Shown: positions 34,000 to 44,020 of the stretch, piece after piece
How the letters are laid out: every line of letters begins with the position of its first letter
How positions within the stretch are numbered: the stretch's first letter is position 1
Assembly: GCF_000182925.2 (NCBI RefSeq)
Contig: NC_026507.1
Coordinates: 1,736,001-1,800,000, forward strand
Direction: 5' to 3'
DNA: 64,000 nt
From: Neurospora crassa OR74A
Lineage: Eukaryota > Ascomycota > Sordariomycetes > Sordariales > Sordariaceae
The notes under the pieces: model-generated
Told to the model about the DNA's origin: nothing
Database searches by the model: none
Seen by the model: only the letters and a program-made list of their open reading frames with translations
Program-made: the position numbers and the translations under genes

Positions 34000-36900
34000 T
34001 CAACTGAGCAGAACCATTACGATGTATCCAAATAATCCAAGGACCACCCCAGCAGTAGCATGCCTGGCCTTCATGATCAAGCCAGGAGCTCCAGCTAAAA
34101 CAGGACCATAGCCTGCTCCGGCCGCCGTTGTCGGGCGAAACGGGACAGCTGTATTAGTTACTACCACCGGATCGGGCTCCGGTGTCGACGCCGGAGTCAT
34201 GGCGGGCCTATGTGAGTCACCAGTCAACACTCCTCCCTCTCCTGACCCCGGCGCTCCTGGCACTCCCGGTGGAGAGCCAGAAGGAGTAGGATCGTCAAGA
34301 GGAGGGTGAGGACCGTAAGTATATCCTGCTGGGGCATACTCATTACCACCGTTACCGGGTGTGGGAGGATCGGTATGAATCGGGACAATAACCGGTGGTG
34401 TTTCCGATACCGATACCGCCGGCCCTGGGTACCCGCCCCCAACTCCAACAAGAGTTGACGTCGTACATTCCGACTCGCTACCAACACTTGCTGCCGGTCC
34501 TGTTGGTCGAGTCGCAATGGTGGTTGGGTTCAGCGCCGATAACCAGACCTCGGAAGAAGGACGGCCAACACCCGGGTCCATCACTGTTACCGTTGAGGTG
34601 GCGTCTGGTTCGCCGTATGAACTGCATGCATGGCAAGGGCCTCCCGGTGTGTGACCGGGAACTGTTCCAGTGTACATTGATGTCGTACAGGTGCTGCATG
34701 GCTGGAACGTGACGGTTACGGTAGGCTCAGTGGCCGTTGTGCACGACGTCTATATGGGACAAGGTCAGTCAGTTTACACTCGCACGTTCTTGTTCTGTAT
34801 CGGTCGGTGATGCTGCAACTTACCCTAGTGACAGTGAAGGGATCATCAGACGAGGCAGGTGTTCCCATGATGCATGGGTAGCATGGGAAGTTTGTTGCTG
34901 AGGTCTTGCAAATGGACCGGGACATGGTGGCAGTTGTTGAAGTGGTTGTTATCGTGACTGATACCACTGGTTGTCAGTATCAATCACTTAGAAAGACCTC
35001 TTTGGGATCATGTGAACTTACCCGTTGCCCCCTCAGGACAGACCTCGATCTCCTCAATCATGTATATGATCTCGACACCAATCCACCTATCACAACCTAC
35101 CGGAGTTGCGGTCGGGAACGGACTAGTAACATCAGATCCTGAGGATATCGGGGAGCCGGTCCCAACACCACCCGATCCAGCACCAGTCGACACGGACGAA
35201 GAACTACCTCTTGTGTTCGTCCCGTTCACTGCAGCAGAAGACGGAAAGACTGCTAGTGTTGTCCCGGATACTGAACCACTGCCATTCCCTGTTCCGCCAC
35301 CGGCTTGCCCTGTGGATACAGCAGAGCCTGGGTGAGTGTTGGCTGGATCTCGTGTCAAAGTCCACCCAGAGGGAAGGCCGGGCAGAGTAGTAGCTGATGC
35401 AGAACCAGATACAGATGTAGCTGTCAATGAATCCCCAGAAGATCCTGATCCAGATACGGATGACCCCGAGCTCAACGATGACAGACTCATCGAGGGTGCA
35501 CTAGACGCAGTATTACTGACAGGCTGTTCACTACTAATGGGCCCTGAGGGACTCAACGTGAGTGAGCCACCCGCTCCTGAACCGCCATTGGAAGGATTGC
35601 CCGTGCCTGTCGCCCCGGGAGCTTGTGCAGACCCACTTGCTGAACCAGAATTACCACTTCCGCTACCATTGCCGTTGCTACTCCCACCGCCAGCTGAGAT
35701 GCTGCTTGCGCCTATAGTCGCAGTACCCGATCCTGAAGCAGGGACCGGCGTAGCAGTGGCAGTGCTCAGTGAACCTGCTCCTGAGGATGAGCCAGGATGC
35801 CCTGTTGTCTGACTACCGGGCAAGGATGACACAGTTCTTCCCGAGTAGGTGAAGGTGGCGGTTTGGTTACTGAATGGCGGGCGAGAAGACGAAGGTTGGG
35901 ATGCTGACCCAGATCCTGCTCCTGCTCCAGCTCCGGCTCCAGCTCCAGATGATGGGCTTGCAGAGAATGGGTCTCCTGAGGCTGTTTGAGTATCCGCGCT
36001 GGTGCTGGACAAATATCGTCCAGAGTTTGTCGCAGTCATTTGGCTACTGGACGGCGGCACTGCTCCCGGATTACCACTCGTGTCAGGTCCCTCTGTATCA
36101 GGCTCTCCACTGGCGCTGGGAATAACCGTCACTGTCGATTGAGGAGCCGTATTCGAGCCCGAACCTAAACTGGATGGAGATGATCCTTCAGGTTGAGAAG
36201 ACGATGATCCCGGATTACCGCCACCGTTACCACCACCAGCACCACCACTAACACCGGACGACGGCTGCACACTACTTTGAGCGGATGGTTGAGCTGTCAC
36301 CGTCACCTGTCCTCGAGAGGCGCTGAGTTGACTACTAGACACGCCAGGCGAATCCGACAACGACCCAGACCCCGAAGAGCCTGGGATGCCCGACAACGAA
36401 CCTCCTCCTGGTGACTGGGAAGACACAATCGGCTGATCGGTCGGCTGCGCCGTCACCGTGACCGGCGATGCTCCCGACTGTGGACCAGAAGAGGAAGGAG
36501 AGCTTGGAGGCCCCCTGGAGGTAGTGCCAGATCCAGATGCTGATCCCACAGGAGAACTGCTCGCGGATCCCGTACCAAGATCAGCCGTAGCTGTCTCCGG
36601 TGAGGAGGGCGCATCACTATTATTGGGTCGACCAGAGCCGGAAGCAGTGACGGTGACGGGCCCACTTGATCCGCTGAGCGCCGAATCGCCGCTTGACTGA
36701 GCCAATGGGGCCGAAGAAGAATTGCCTGCCTGCGAGGGTATCGAAGACGGAGGGGGAGAGCCGCTGAGAGATGGAGGGAAAGCTGTGACGGTGACGGGTC
36801 CTGATACGGGCTGTGATGACGGCGAACCCAAACTCTGTGGTGAAGTCCCGTTAGCGGACTGGGCGGGCGGAAGAACTGTGACGGTGACTGGACCTGAACC

Positions 36901-38436
36901 GGATGGCGATGGTGATAGTGAACCACCAGAGTTGGACGGAGATGATGGCTCGACGGTGACCGTTCTGGGTGGTGATCCTGATGGATCCTCTGACGGGAAT
37001 ACAGTCACCGTTGGAGGAGGACGGGGAGGTTCAAGCGGCGAGGTACCGTTGCCGTAAGATATACTCGAGCTGCTGCTAGGAGACGTAACTGAGGAGGGCG
37101 CAGGCAAAGGAGTAACGGTAACTGTTGGTGGAACACTCGATGGTGAGCTGGGACTGGAGGGAAACACAGTCACGGTGATGGGATCTGTTTCCGGCCCGGT
37201 GGAACTAGGAGTGGTCGAGGTATCGATAAAGGTAAGATTTGCCGTCACGCTGCTTGAAGGGAGCGATGCCGTGACTGTGACAACGGGCCTAGAGAAGGTT
37301 GAGTTTGCAGGCAGTGAAGTGCTCAGAGCGATTGTACTGCTGACTTGTTAGGATTCTTCCGCTGATTCTTTCGCTGTTCTGACACTACATACCTCGAGTT
37401 TGACGAGATTGTCGAACTTGGTGCGTGGCTGGTAGTCGTCGACGCAGTGTTGTTGTCTTTGGGACGACATACTCCGGGGCTGATCATGCCATAGATGCAC
37501 TTACACGATGCCGAGCAAAGACTCTCGGGAGTGCCATTTGCTTTGCCCTCGTCGCACTGCTCGTGGAACTTGGTGTCCGTGACATTGTTTCCGCACCCAA
37601 CGGGAGTTGCTCCACGCGCAATTATGTACGGAATGCCCACGGTGCCGTCAGCAAACTCCTGCTGCCCCGGACCGGAAGCGTTCACGGCCACAGCCAGCGC
37701 GTTGAAGCCACCGGACCCGTCCCGAGGATAGTCCGAGAACACCTCATGGACACTGCAGTTCCAGTCGCTTGCTATGCCGTCGTTCAGCGAGTTCATGACG
37801 TTGGACGTGGCCACAAGATGGGCGTCGTTCAGACACGGGTGACTGAGGTTGCCCCGGACCTGGAAATTTCCAATCTCGGACAGAGACTGGACAGTCATCT
37901 GGCTGGAGTTACTCTGATAATAGCACGAGAGCGAGAAGTACATGCCTGTGCCATCCTTGTTGCCGAGGGTGACGTGGCTAATGGCGTCCTTCATCATGGC
38001 GTATGCACCGGGAAGTCCGAACCATTTGGCGTGAAAGGAAGGGTCGGTGCCGATAAGGATCATGTTTCCCGTCACGGCCGGAGACCATTCCTTTTTTGTG
38101 TCATCTAGGAACTTGATGGTGTTGAGACTGGTGTTGCAGAGGCAGTCGGGGACGATGATGGCTTTGTACTTGGCAAAATCTTCCGTGGTCATGTTGTACC
38201 ATTCTGCTTCATCTTTGCAGACGTGGGCTATTTTTTTTTTGTCAATGTCTTTTCTTCTGAGTGTTGAAAGGCCCGTCTGATGCTAGCTTGCCTCACTCAC
38301 CTGATAGTCCCAGTTTGACGGTCTCATTGTACTCCGAGTATTTCAGGCCATGCATATACGGGAACAAGACATCTTGAGCCAATGTAATGCTTGCCAGACT
38401 GGCTAGAGCCGGATAAATGATATGGGCGAGCCTCAT
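34000..38436 (-). CDS. Large Ser/Thr/Pro-rich, predicted GPI-anchored cell-surface protein
   Basis: Five exons: 38436-38301, 38227-37393, 37339-35022, 34966-34824 and 34749-34000, giving 1,393 aa. All donors are GT[AG][AT]GT-like, acceptors are TAG or CAG, and all phases join. Exon 1 encodes a signal peptide (MRLAHIIYPALASLASITLA, then QDV). Residues about 21-290 form a folded domain with many Cys and Asn-glycosylation sites. About 310-1095 is a Ser/Pro/Gly/Thr-rich stalk studded with repeated PVTVTA/V or TVTV motifs. Two Cys-containing blocks follow (CYPCIMG, CSTCTTS...CHACSSYG). The last about 20 residues are hydrophobic after a small-residue stretch, typical of a GPI-attachment signal. It is probably a heavily O-glycosylated wall protein or adhesin. 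I do not recognise the N-terminal domain. Confidence 0.8.
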
Positions 38437-39805
38437 CGGGATTTATTGGCGAAAGTTTGGTAGTAATTCTGGGGCCTAGGAAAAGGAAGATTGCGTGGGA
38501 TAGATACGTCTATCAATTTTACTGACAGCACGTCTGAAAACGAGCCAGTGAACTCCCGGAGGAAAGGCCAAAAGAACGAGAGAAGGGCAAGGCCAAATGA
38601 AGTTAAGTGCCAAAGAAAAAACACGTTTCTAGCCAAACAGAAGAAGATGATGATAGGGATGAGAGATCTTGCTATTTGAGCAAAAGCAATGCGTCCACTG
38701 AAGCATAAGATTAATGAGAGTCAAGGTAACCATGGGGTTCTGGGATCTCCATGAAAGCAGGCCCAGGGGTAGTTGAGGTTTCGACATCTTTTACCTTGCT
38801 GACGTTCTCACCATTCCCCGGGATCTGGAGTGAAGCAGTTTATCTCACCCACTGTCGGCGCCGGTGGACTAAACTGCTGCACTGACAACAACACGGTCTG
38901 TATCAGGCAATATCGTGTAGCACATTCCGATACATGACAAGGCAAAGTAGGTGTAACTGTGATTGTCGCCGAGGAGAGGCAGAGGCAAATCAGACACACC
39001 GAACGAGCTTGTCTGCAACGTTGGCCATGTGACAAAAACCACGAGATATAGTATGAAGAAAACGTTTATGCTTGCTCTATTGTTACCAATACTATGTATT
39101 CTGCACAGCTGTCTTGTTGTTTCAACTGTCTGCAGACCTCGGTAGTGCTATGTTTTGGATAAAGTCACCAACTAAGAAAAACCTGAAATGCCTACAGGTA
39201 GGTAGAGGTAGGTACCCGACTCTAGCGATCCATCATCATCAGCCGTTCAAGATCTAAAACACAATTGATTATTATGTATGAGATTCTCCGTGGGCTTTGA
39301 GGCACTCCCAGATCTCATGTTGTGAAGCGTGGGCGTCAAAACACAAAAAGCGGAAAAATTACGCAAGATCATCAGCCGCAGCAGCGATACTACCGTTTGG
39401 CTGACTTCTACGAGCTACATCGATAGGTAGTAGGTGGGCTTTCCCTCCGCATATCAAGTACCTTCGTAGTCAGCCAGTCAGCCCGGTCTGACATGGTCGT
39501 CTTCACTTTCCCTGGTTAGCATAGGGGTGACGGACAGCCATCTATCTAGCGTTACACAAATTGGACGTTAGACATACAGATCGATGTCAACCCAGTCAGT
39601 CAGTCAGACAGATATATACATACCAGCAACGTGTATCAAGAAGGGGGAAAATAAAAAAAAAGAAAACAGCCAGGATTCAGGAACCAAGTGCGTGCGACAC
39701 ACATTTGTCTTGGAGTGCAATTTTATCTCTGTCCTACCTACCTTAATCTACTTCTCTTTTCACGCTTTTCACCCTCTCGCTGTAAGTCGTATGCTCAACA
39801 GGCAA

Positions 39806-39825
39806 TTTTTTTTTTTTTTTTTTTT
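39806..39825. repeat. Poly(T) tract
   Basis: 20-nt T run, about 65 bp from an A28 tract on the same strand; together they could form a hairpin when transcribed. Confidence 0.9.
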
Positions 39826-39891
39826 CAATTTCCCCCTTCCCCCAGGCTGGTACCTACCTACTAGAGCAGAGGCAAGATCTGGAGAAAAAAG

Positions 39892-39919
39892 AAAAAAAAA
39901 AAAAAAAAAAAAAAAAAAA
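39892..39919. repeat. Poly(A) tract
   Basis: 28-nt A run. Confidence 0.9.
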
Positions 39920-41153
39920 CATCAGATCAGTTCAGCGACCGACAAATATGGACGGATGGGCATGTGTGGATAGTGGCGGGGCCAAGAGAAAAGTGTCTTG
40001 AACTCTCAAGTGTTTATGAATCTCAGCTGACAAAGTGTTGGAAGCAAGCACCCGTTCAGCGTTCATAGGCAGCGCAGAGAGGAGACAACCCGCGGAGAAT
40101 GATGCGTCATACTAGTTCCACATCTCTGCATCTTCATTTGAATATCCCGAAGTTGGTAAAGTCAGTGTGATGATCGAGAGTGATATTATTGGCATTGTTC
40201 GGCCCGTTGAGAGTTTGGGAGTCTTGACGCCGGCGTGTTTTGGTTTCAGCTCTCTCTCTCTCTCGTGTCCGTGAGTCTGATTGATGACTGAAGAAAGACC
40301 TCGGATATCGGCGATAGCGGGATTGGAAGGGAAGAAATTGCAGTACTAGGCTGGAGGAGTAAGTAACCGAACTCTATGATGTCAAGCCCATTTTAGGAAG
40401 ACACGGTTTCAAAAATTGGGAGAGTGAGGAGAGAGCTAACGGCAAAGCGAAAGGAGTCAGCAGGTTGTTGCCGTGAAAATGGCCGGTGGTTGAGTGGGCA
40501 GCCTGTAAGTAGGTACCTACACTGCACCTTACTTGACTCGACGGACCAACAAATTGAAGGAACTCGAAAGAAGCTGGATAGTGCAATAACCGGAAGTACA
40601 CTTCCCAAAGATTTGTGAAGAGGGCTAGTAGAGCGTTTGATTTTACTTACCGTACTCAAGCACGAGGGTCACTAACAGATGGACTGCTGGATACAACTAA
40701 CTAGCCTAGCCGGCCCTCGCTCTTTTCTGCCTTTAATATTCGACCGTAGTTCACCGCACTGCAGCGAGAACGGAAAGAAGACCGGAGCCCATGCCCCGGG
40801 AGTATCTGCCAAGGTGTCGGGTGCTTGCCCGATCAAGAGATTATGTGGATGAGTACAGTACCACCATCTAGATCATATGTGCAGGAAGGTAGGAACGACG
40901 AGATCTGCTTTTGGTCTCCTCCTGTGGGAACCCAAACCCGGCAGCTATGCCAGGGGAAATGAAGTGCTCAACAACGGGAGGTCCAGGTGATACACAGATC
41001 CAGCACTCTTCACTTTCGTACAGTGCCTCCCAATCCACAGCTAGACCAGGCGTCATCACTGTACCATATCCCCATTGTCCAGTGACAGTGACCGCAACAG
41101 TCAAATTCCGTCGGGCCATTCAATTTTCACCACCTGTTCTAGGTGACGTCTGT

Positions 41154-42298
41154 CTACTCCGAGTCCTTTCCAAAAGCCCAAGCGGGCATCTTCCTAACAT
41201 CCCAAATCTCAAACGGATCCGCATCCTCCTCGCTGACCAAGACCTCAGGGTGCTTAACGCCCTCCTTCTCCAACTGAGCCTGCAACTGTGGCTGCAGCCT
41301 CTTCTTCAAAAACTTCCTCTCGCTGTTGCTGTGAAACACGGTCATGACCACTTTCCCCTTCATGGTTAGCGCCAACGCATAGTGATGCGTCATCTCGCCG
41401 GTAACAATCATATCGGCGTCGCAGTTCTTGAGCACGTCGGCCCCGCTTCCCGCACAGATGCCCACGCTCCTGATGGTTGTGACCTTCTTGTCCTTGGGTG
41501 CGGCAATCATGATGTGGTTTAGCCCGCCGAGGCCCTCGGCGTAGGCCTTGATAATGTTGCCGAGGTAGACGGGGTGGCCGAGCTCGACGAGGCGGCCGTA
41601 GCCGGAGTTGAAGAAGGCCGGGGGCAAGGAGGCGGTGATGGAGCTCGAGATGGGCTGGCAGATGCTTCGCTTGGTCTCGACGCCGTGGCCGTCGAGCATG
41701 TCGGCTAGCCAGTCGTTCATGCCGCCGGGCGCGGCATCGACGGCCGTGTGAGGCGAGTAGACGGCGATGTTGGCCTGAGCGAGCTGCAGGAGGATGCGCT
41801 GCTGAGGGTCGGCGAGGGTGACGGACTTGAGGCCGCGGAAGATGAAGGGGTGGTATGAGACGATGACGGAGGCGCGCTTGCGGATGGCTTCCTCGGCGAC
41901 GGCCACGGTGAGGTCGTTAGTCAAGAGGACGGTTTGCGGGACGTCTTGGCCGGCAACGGCAATGTTCTCTTGGAGGAGGCCAACATTGTCCCAGGCCTTG
42001 TCGGCGAGTTGCTCGGGATAGCTGGTTGCGGTCAGTATCAGGCATGAAGATCAGGTAGGTCAATGGAACTTGAAGTCAAAAGCACTTACAGCGCCCGCAT
42101 GGCGGCAACTACCCGCTTGGTGAACTGGGGGCTTTCGAGGGTTGAGGTCATTGTGATGGTGGGGTTATTGTTTTTGTTTTGACAATAGCTTCTTCTAAAA
42201 TATCCCGGGAGAAGAATTGATGGTTTGTATGGAAGTGCGAGAGGCTTGGTAGATATTCTGGAAGTGATCCGGATAGGGATCTTGAAGACTGCACTCAT
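41154..42298 (-). CDS. NIF3 family protein (NGG1-interacting factor 3-like)
   Basis: Two exons: 42298-42090 and 42021-41154, giving 358 aa from the first ATG. The donor is GTAAGT, the branch ACTGAC and the acceptor CCAG. From the in-frame ATG at 42151 the protein would be 309 aa starting MTSTLESPQF. The 49-residue extension has no acidic residue, many Arg, Lys and Ser, and resembles a mitochondrial targeting sequence. NIF3 motifs are AWDNVGLL, TVLLTNDLT, VSYHPFIFRGLKSV (metal-binding His), AVYSPHTAVDAAPGGMNDWLA, VGICAGSGADVL, DMIVTGEMTHHYAL and VFHSNSERKFL. The family binds two metals. Its function is unsettled, with GTP cyclohydrolase-like links and transcription-factor binding both reported in different organisms. 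It is divergent from the BolA gene. Confidence 0.92.
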
Positions 42299-42826
42299 GA
42301 GTGTGCCCCGGGCAAGTGTTGTTGATGCTCAGGAAATTATCAAGCTGTAGTTTTGTCAGCGGGATTCACTAGAGAATAGAAGAAAATCAGGTATATATCA
42401 CTTTTCGTGTTCAAATCCAACCAACATGCATCTGATTTTCACTCAAACCTTTTTGTCCTCGTCATTCATCCAAGTGAAGTGTTTGTTTACAACTGAACCC
42501 GGAATCGAATGAAGAGCTCCAGGTGGGGGAAGGTGAAGCTCCCTCCCGAGTTCGAACCTTGCAAAGCTCCCCATCTCTCCGCTGTCAACCCTAACCCTTA
42601 GTGTACTGCAGTAAAAGCTCCAAACATGCCAAGACCTTCGATTCGCGGGGCATCTTTTTCTCACTCTCACTTCAGGTTGCTGGTCCCTGTCAATTATTCA
42701 TCGATTTTGTCTTTCTCCCCATCCACTCAATCTTTGGCAACGCCATTCCGAAACAACACGGATCTCCAAATACCACTTCCTCGTACATCAGACATCAGGA
42801 ATACCACCATACTACAATACACAAAA
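42299..42826. promoter_or_regulatory. Divergent promoter between NIF3 and BolA genes
   Basis: 528 bp between the two start codons. It carries AACCCTAACCCTTA (42587-42600), a telomere-like element, 227 bp before the BolA ATG. Both genes presumably use this region. Confidence 0.55.
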
Positions 42827-43614
42827 ATGGCCGACAACCAAGAACCAGCAATAACCGAGGACTTCCTCTCCGCCGCCCTCAAGACGCGGCTCAATGCCAC
42901 TCACGTGGAAGTAACGGACATGTCGGGTACGTACATGCATTTCACGGCATTACATTTTCTGTTTTCTTTCCCAGTCCGTTGTTTAGGTACACTGCATAAC
43001 CGTTCGTCCGGTTCCCTCCTGTTTCCCGACTTCGATATGCTGCACACAAACACACACATACATATCGAGCACCTACCTACCTACCTCTACTACTTACCTA
43101 CTTACCTTCCCGCACCCTTGCCCTGACGTCATGTCACGGATGGTGGTCCGGAGTCCGGAAGCTCAATGAACAATCTGATGATCTGATAAGATCTTTGCCA
43201 TTCCCTCCCTCCCCCAACCACACACACCGTTACCACCCTCCCTCACATTTCTGCTTACTTCCCTCCATCAACCCATACCATCCCTTCGGCCCCCGCCCCC
43301 GCCCCCCCAAAGAATCAAGTACATATACTAAATTAAGCCCCCACCTCCCTCTTTTCCAACAAAATAAAGGCGGTTGCGGCGCCTCCTTCACCTCTCTCAT
43401 CGTCTCTCCGGACTTTGTCGGCAAGAACTCGCTCAAGCGGCACCGGCTCGTCAACGCCGCGCTCAAGGAGGAAATTGCGCGGATTCACGCGTGGAGCGCA
43501 AAGTGCCAGACCCCCGACGAGTACGCAAAAGAAAAGGCGGCGACGGGCGGGAACGACGGCCCGCCCATGGACGGGACGAATGCTCAGGGCAAGGTGGAGG
43601 GTGTGACCGAGTGA
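42827..43614 (+). CDS. BolA family protein (Bol2/Fra2-like)
   Basis: Two exons: 42827-42926 and 43370-43614, giving 114 aa. The donor is GTACGT and the acceptor TAAAG, with a 443-nt intron that is long for this organism. The BolA core reads THVEVTDMSGGCGASF, then SLIVSPDFVGKNSLKRHRLVNAALKEEI and RIHAWSAKCQTPDEY. The Cys of GCG, the RHRLVN His and the IHAWSAKC region are the residues expected to hold a [2Fe-2S] cluster with a monothiol glutaredoxin. Bol2/Fra2 with Grx3/4 reports mitochondrial iron-sulfur status to nuclear iron regulators in yeast. The N-terminus has no clear targeting signal, which favours the cytosolic or nuclear Bol2 type. The tail after the domain is Gly/Asp-rich. Confidence 0.9.
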
Positions 43615-44020
43615 TGTGATGTGAAAGGATGGAAAGAAAGGGGAAGGGGAAGGGGAAGGAAAGAGAACGAAGTGAGGTGGCAGTAGTCCAGAAGGAAAAT
43701 CTTGCTGTAGTGGGTGGTGTACCTGGATGGGCATGAAAACAGCGCGTATTGCTCCAAAAAGGGCGGCGTGTAGTAGTCTCGTGGGAGACTTCTGAATCAA
43801 GGGTGGGAGATAGGAAGGAATGACAGCAGGAAACGAACCATGGCGATACAATGCAATGTGCAAATCCTTGCTGGGTGTATTACGTTTCTGCCTGTTATGG
43901 GACTTGATCCGCGCTGTACCTAGGACGAGAGAAAGAAAATGGAATCTGATCGGTGTATACCTACTCGACACTCGCCTGCCCTCCATTTCTCTACGAACCA
44001 TTACATTCCGGCGTGGACAA
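43615..44020. other. Convergent intergenic region
   Basis: 406 bp between the stops of the BolA gene and the CorA-like gene; a GGGGAA repeat lies near 43640-43660. No gene is seen. Confidence 0.55.

Larger units (their letters stand above)
38437..41153. other. Gene-poor region of about 2.7 kb
   Basis: No supported gene. It includes the promoter of the surface-protein gene, TAGGTAGG-like motifs (39197-39214, about 39425-39435, about 39735-39745), a T tract (39806-39825), an A tract (39892-39919) and a TC run near 40250-40264. Open frames such as 39584-39973 consist mainly of homopolymer translation. Confidence 0.5.

Noticed and set aside
35336-37057. Several plus-strand frames rich in Pro, Glu and Asp
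   Set aside because: Antisense of the Ser/Thr/Pro stalk of the surface protein.
39584-39973. A 129-aa frame with Phe and Lys runs
   Set aside because: Most of it is translation of poly(T) and poly(A) tracts.
42549-42575. A GTTCGAACC match, considered as a tRNA B-box
   Set aside because: No A-box, acceptor stem or anticodon arm can be built around it.
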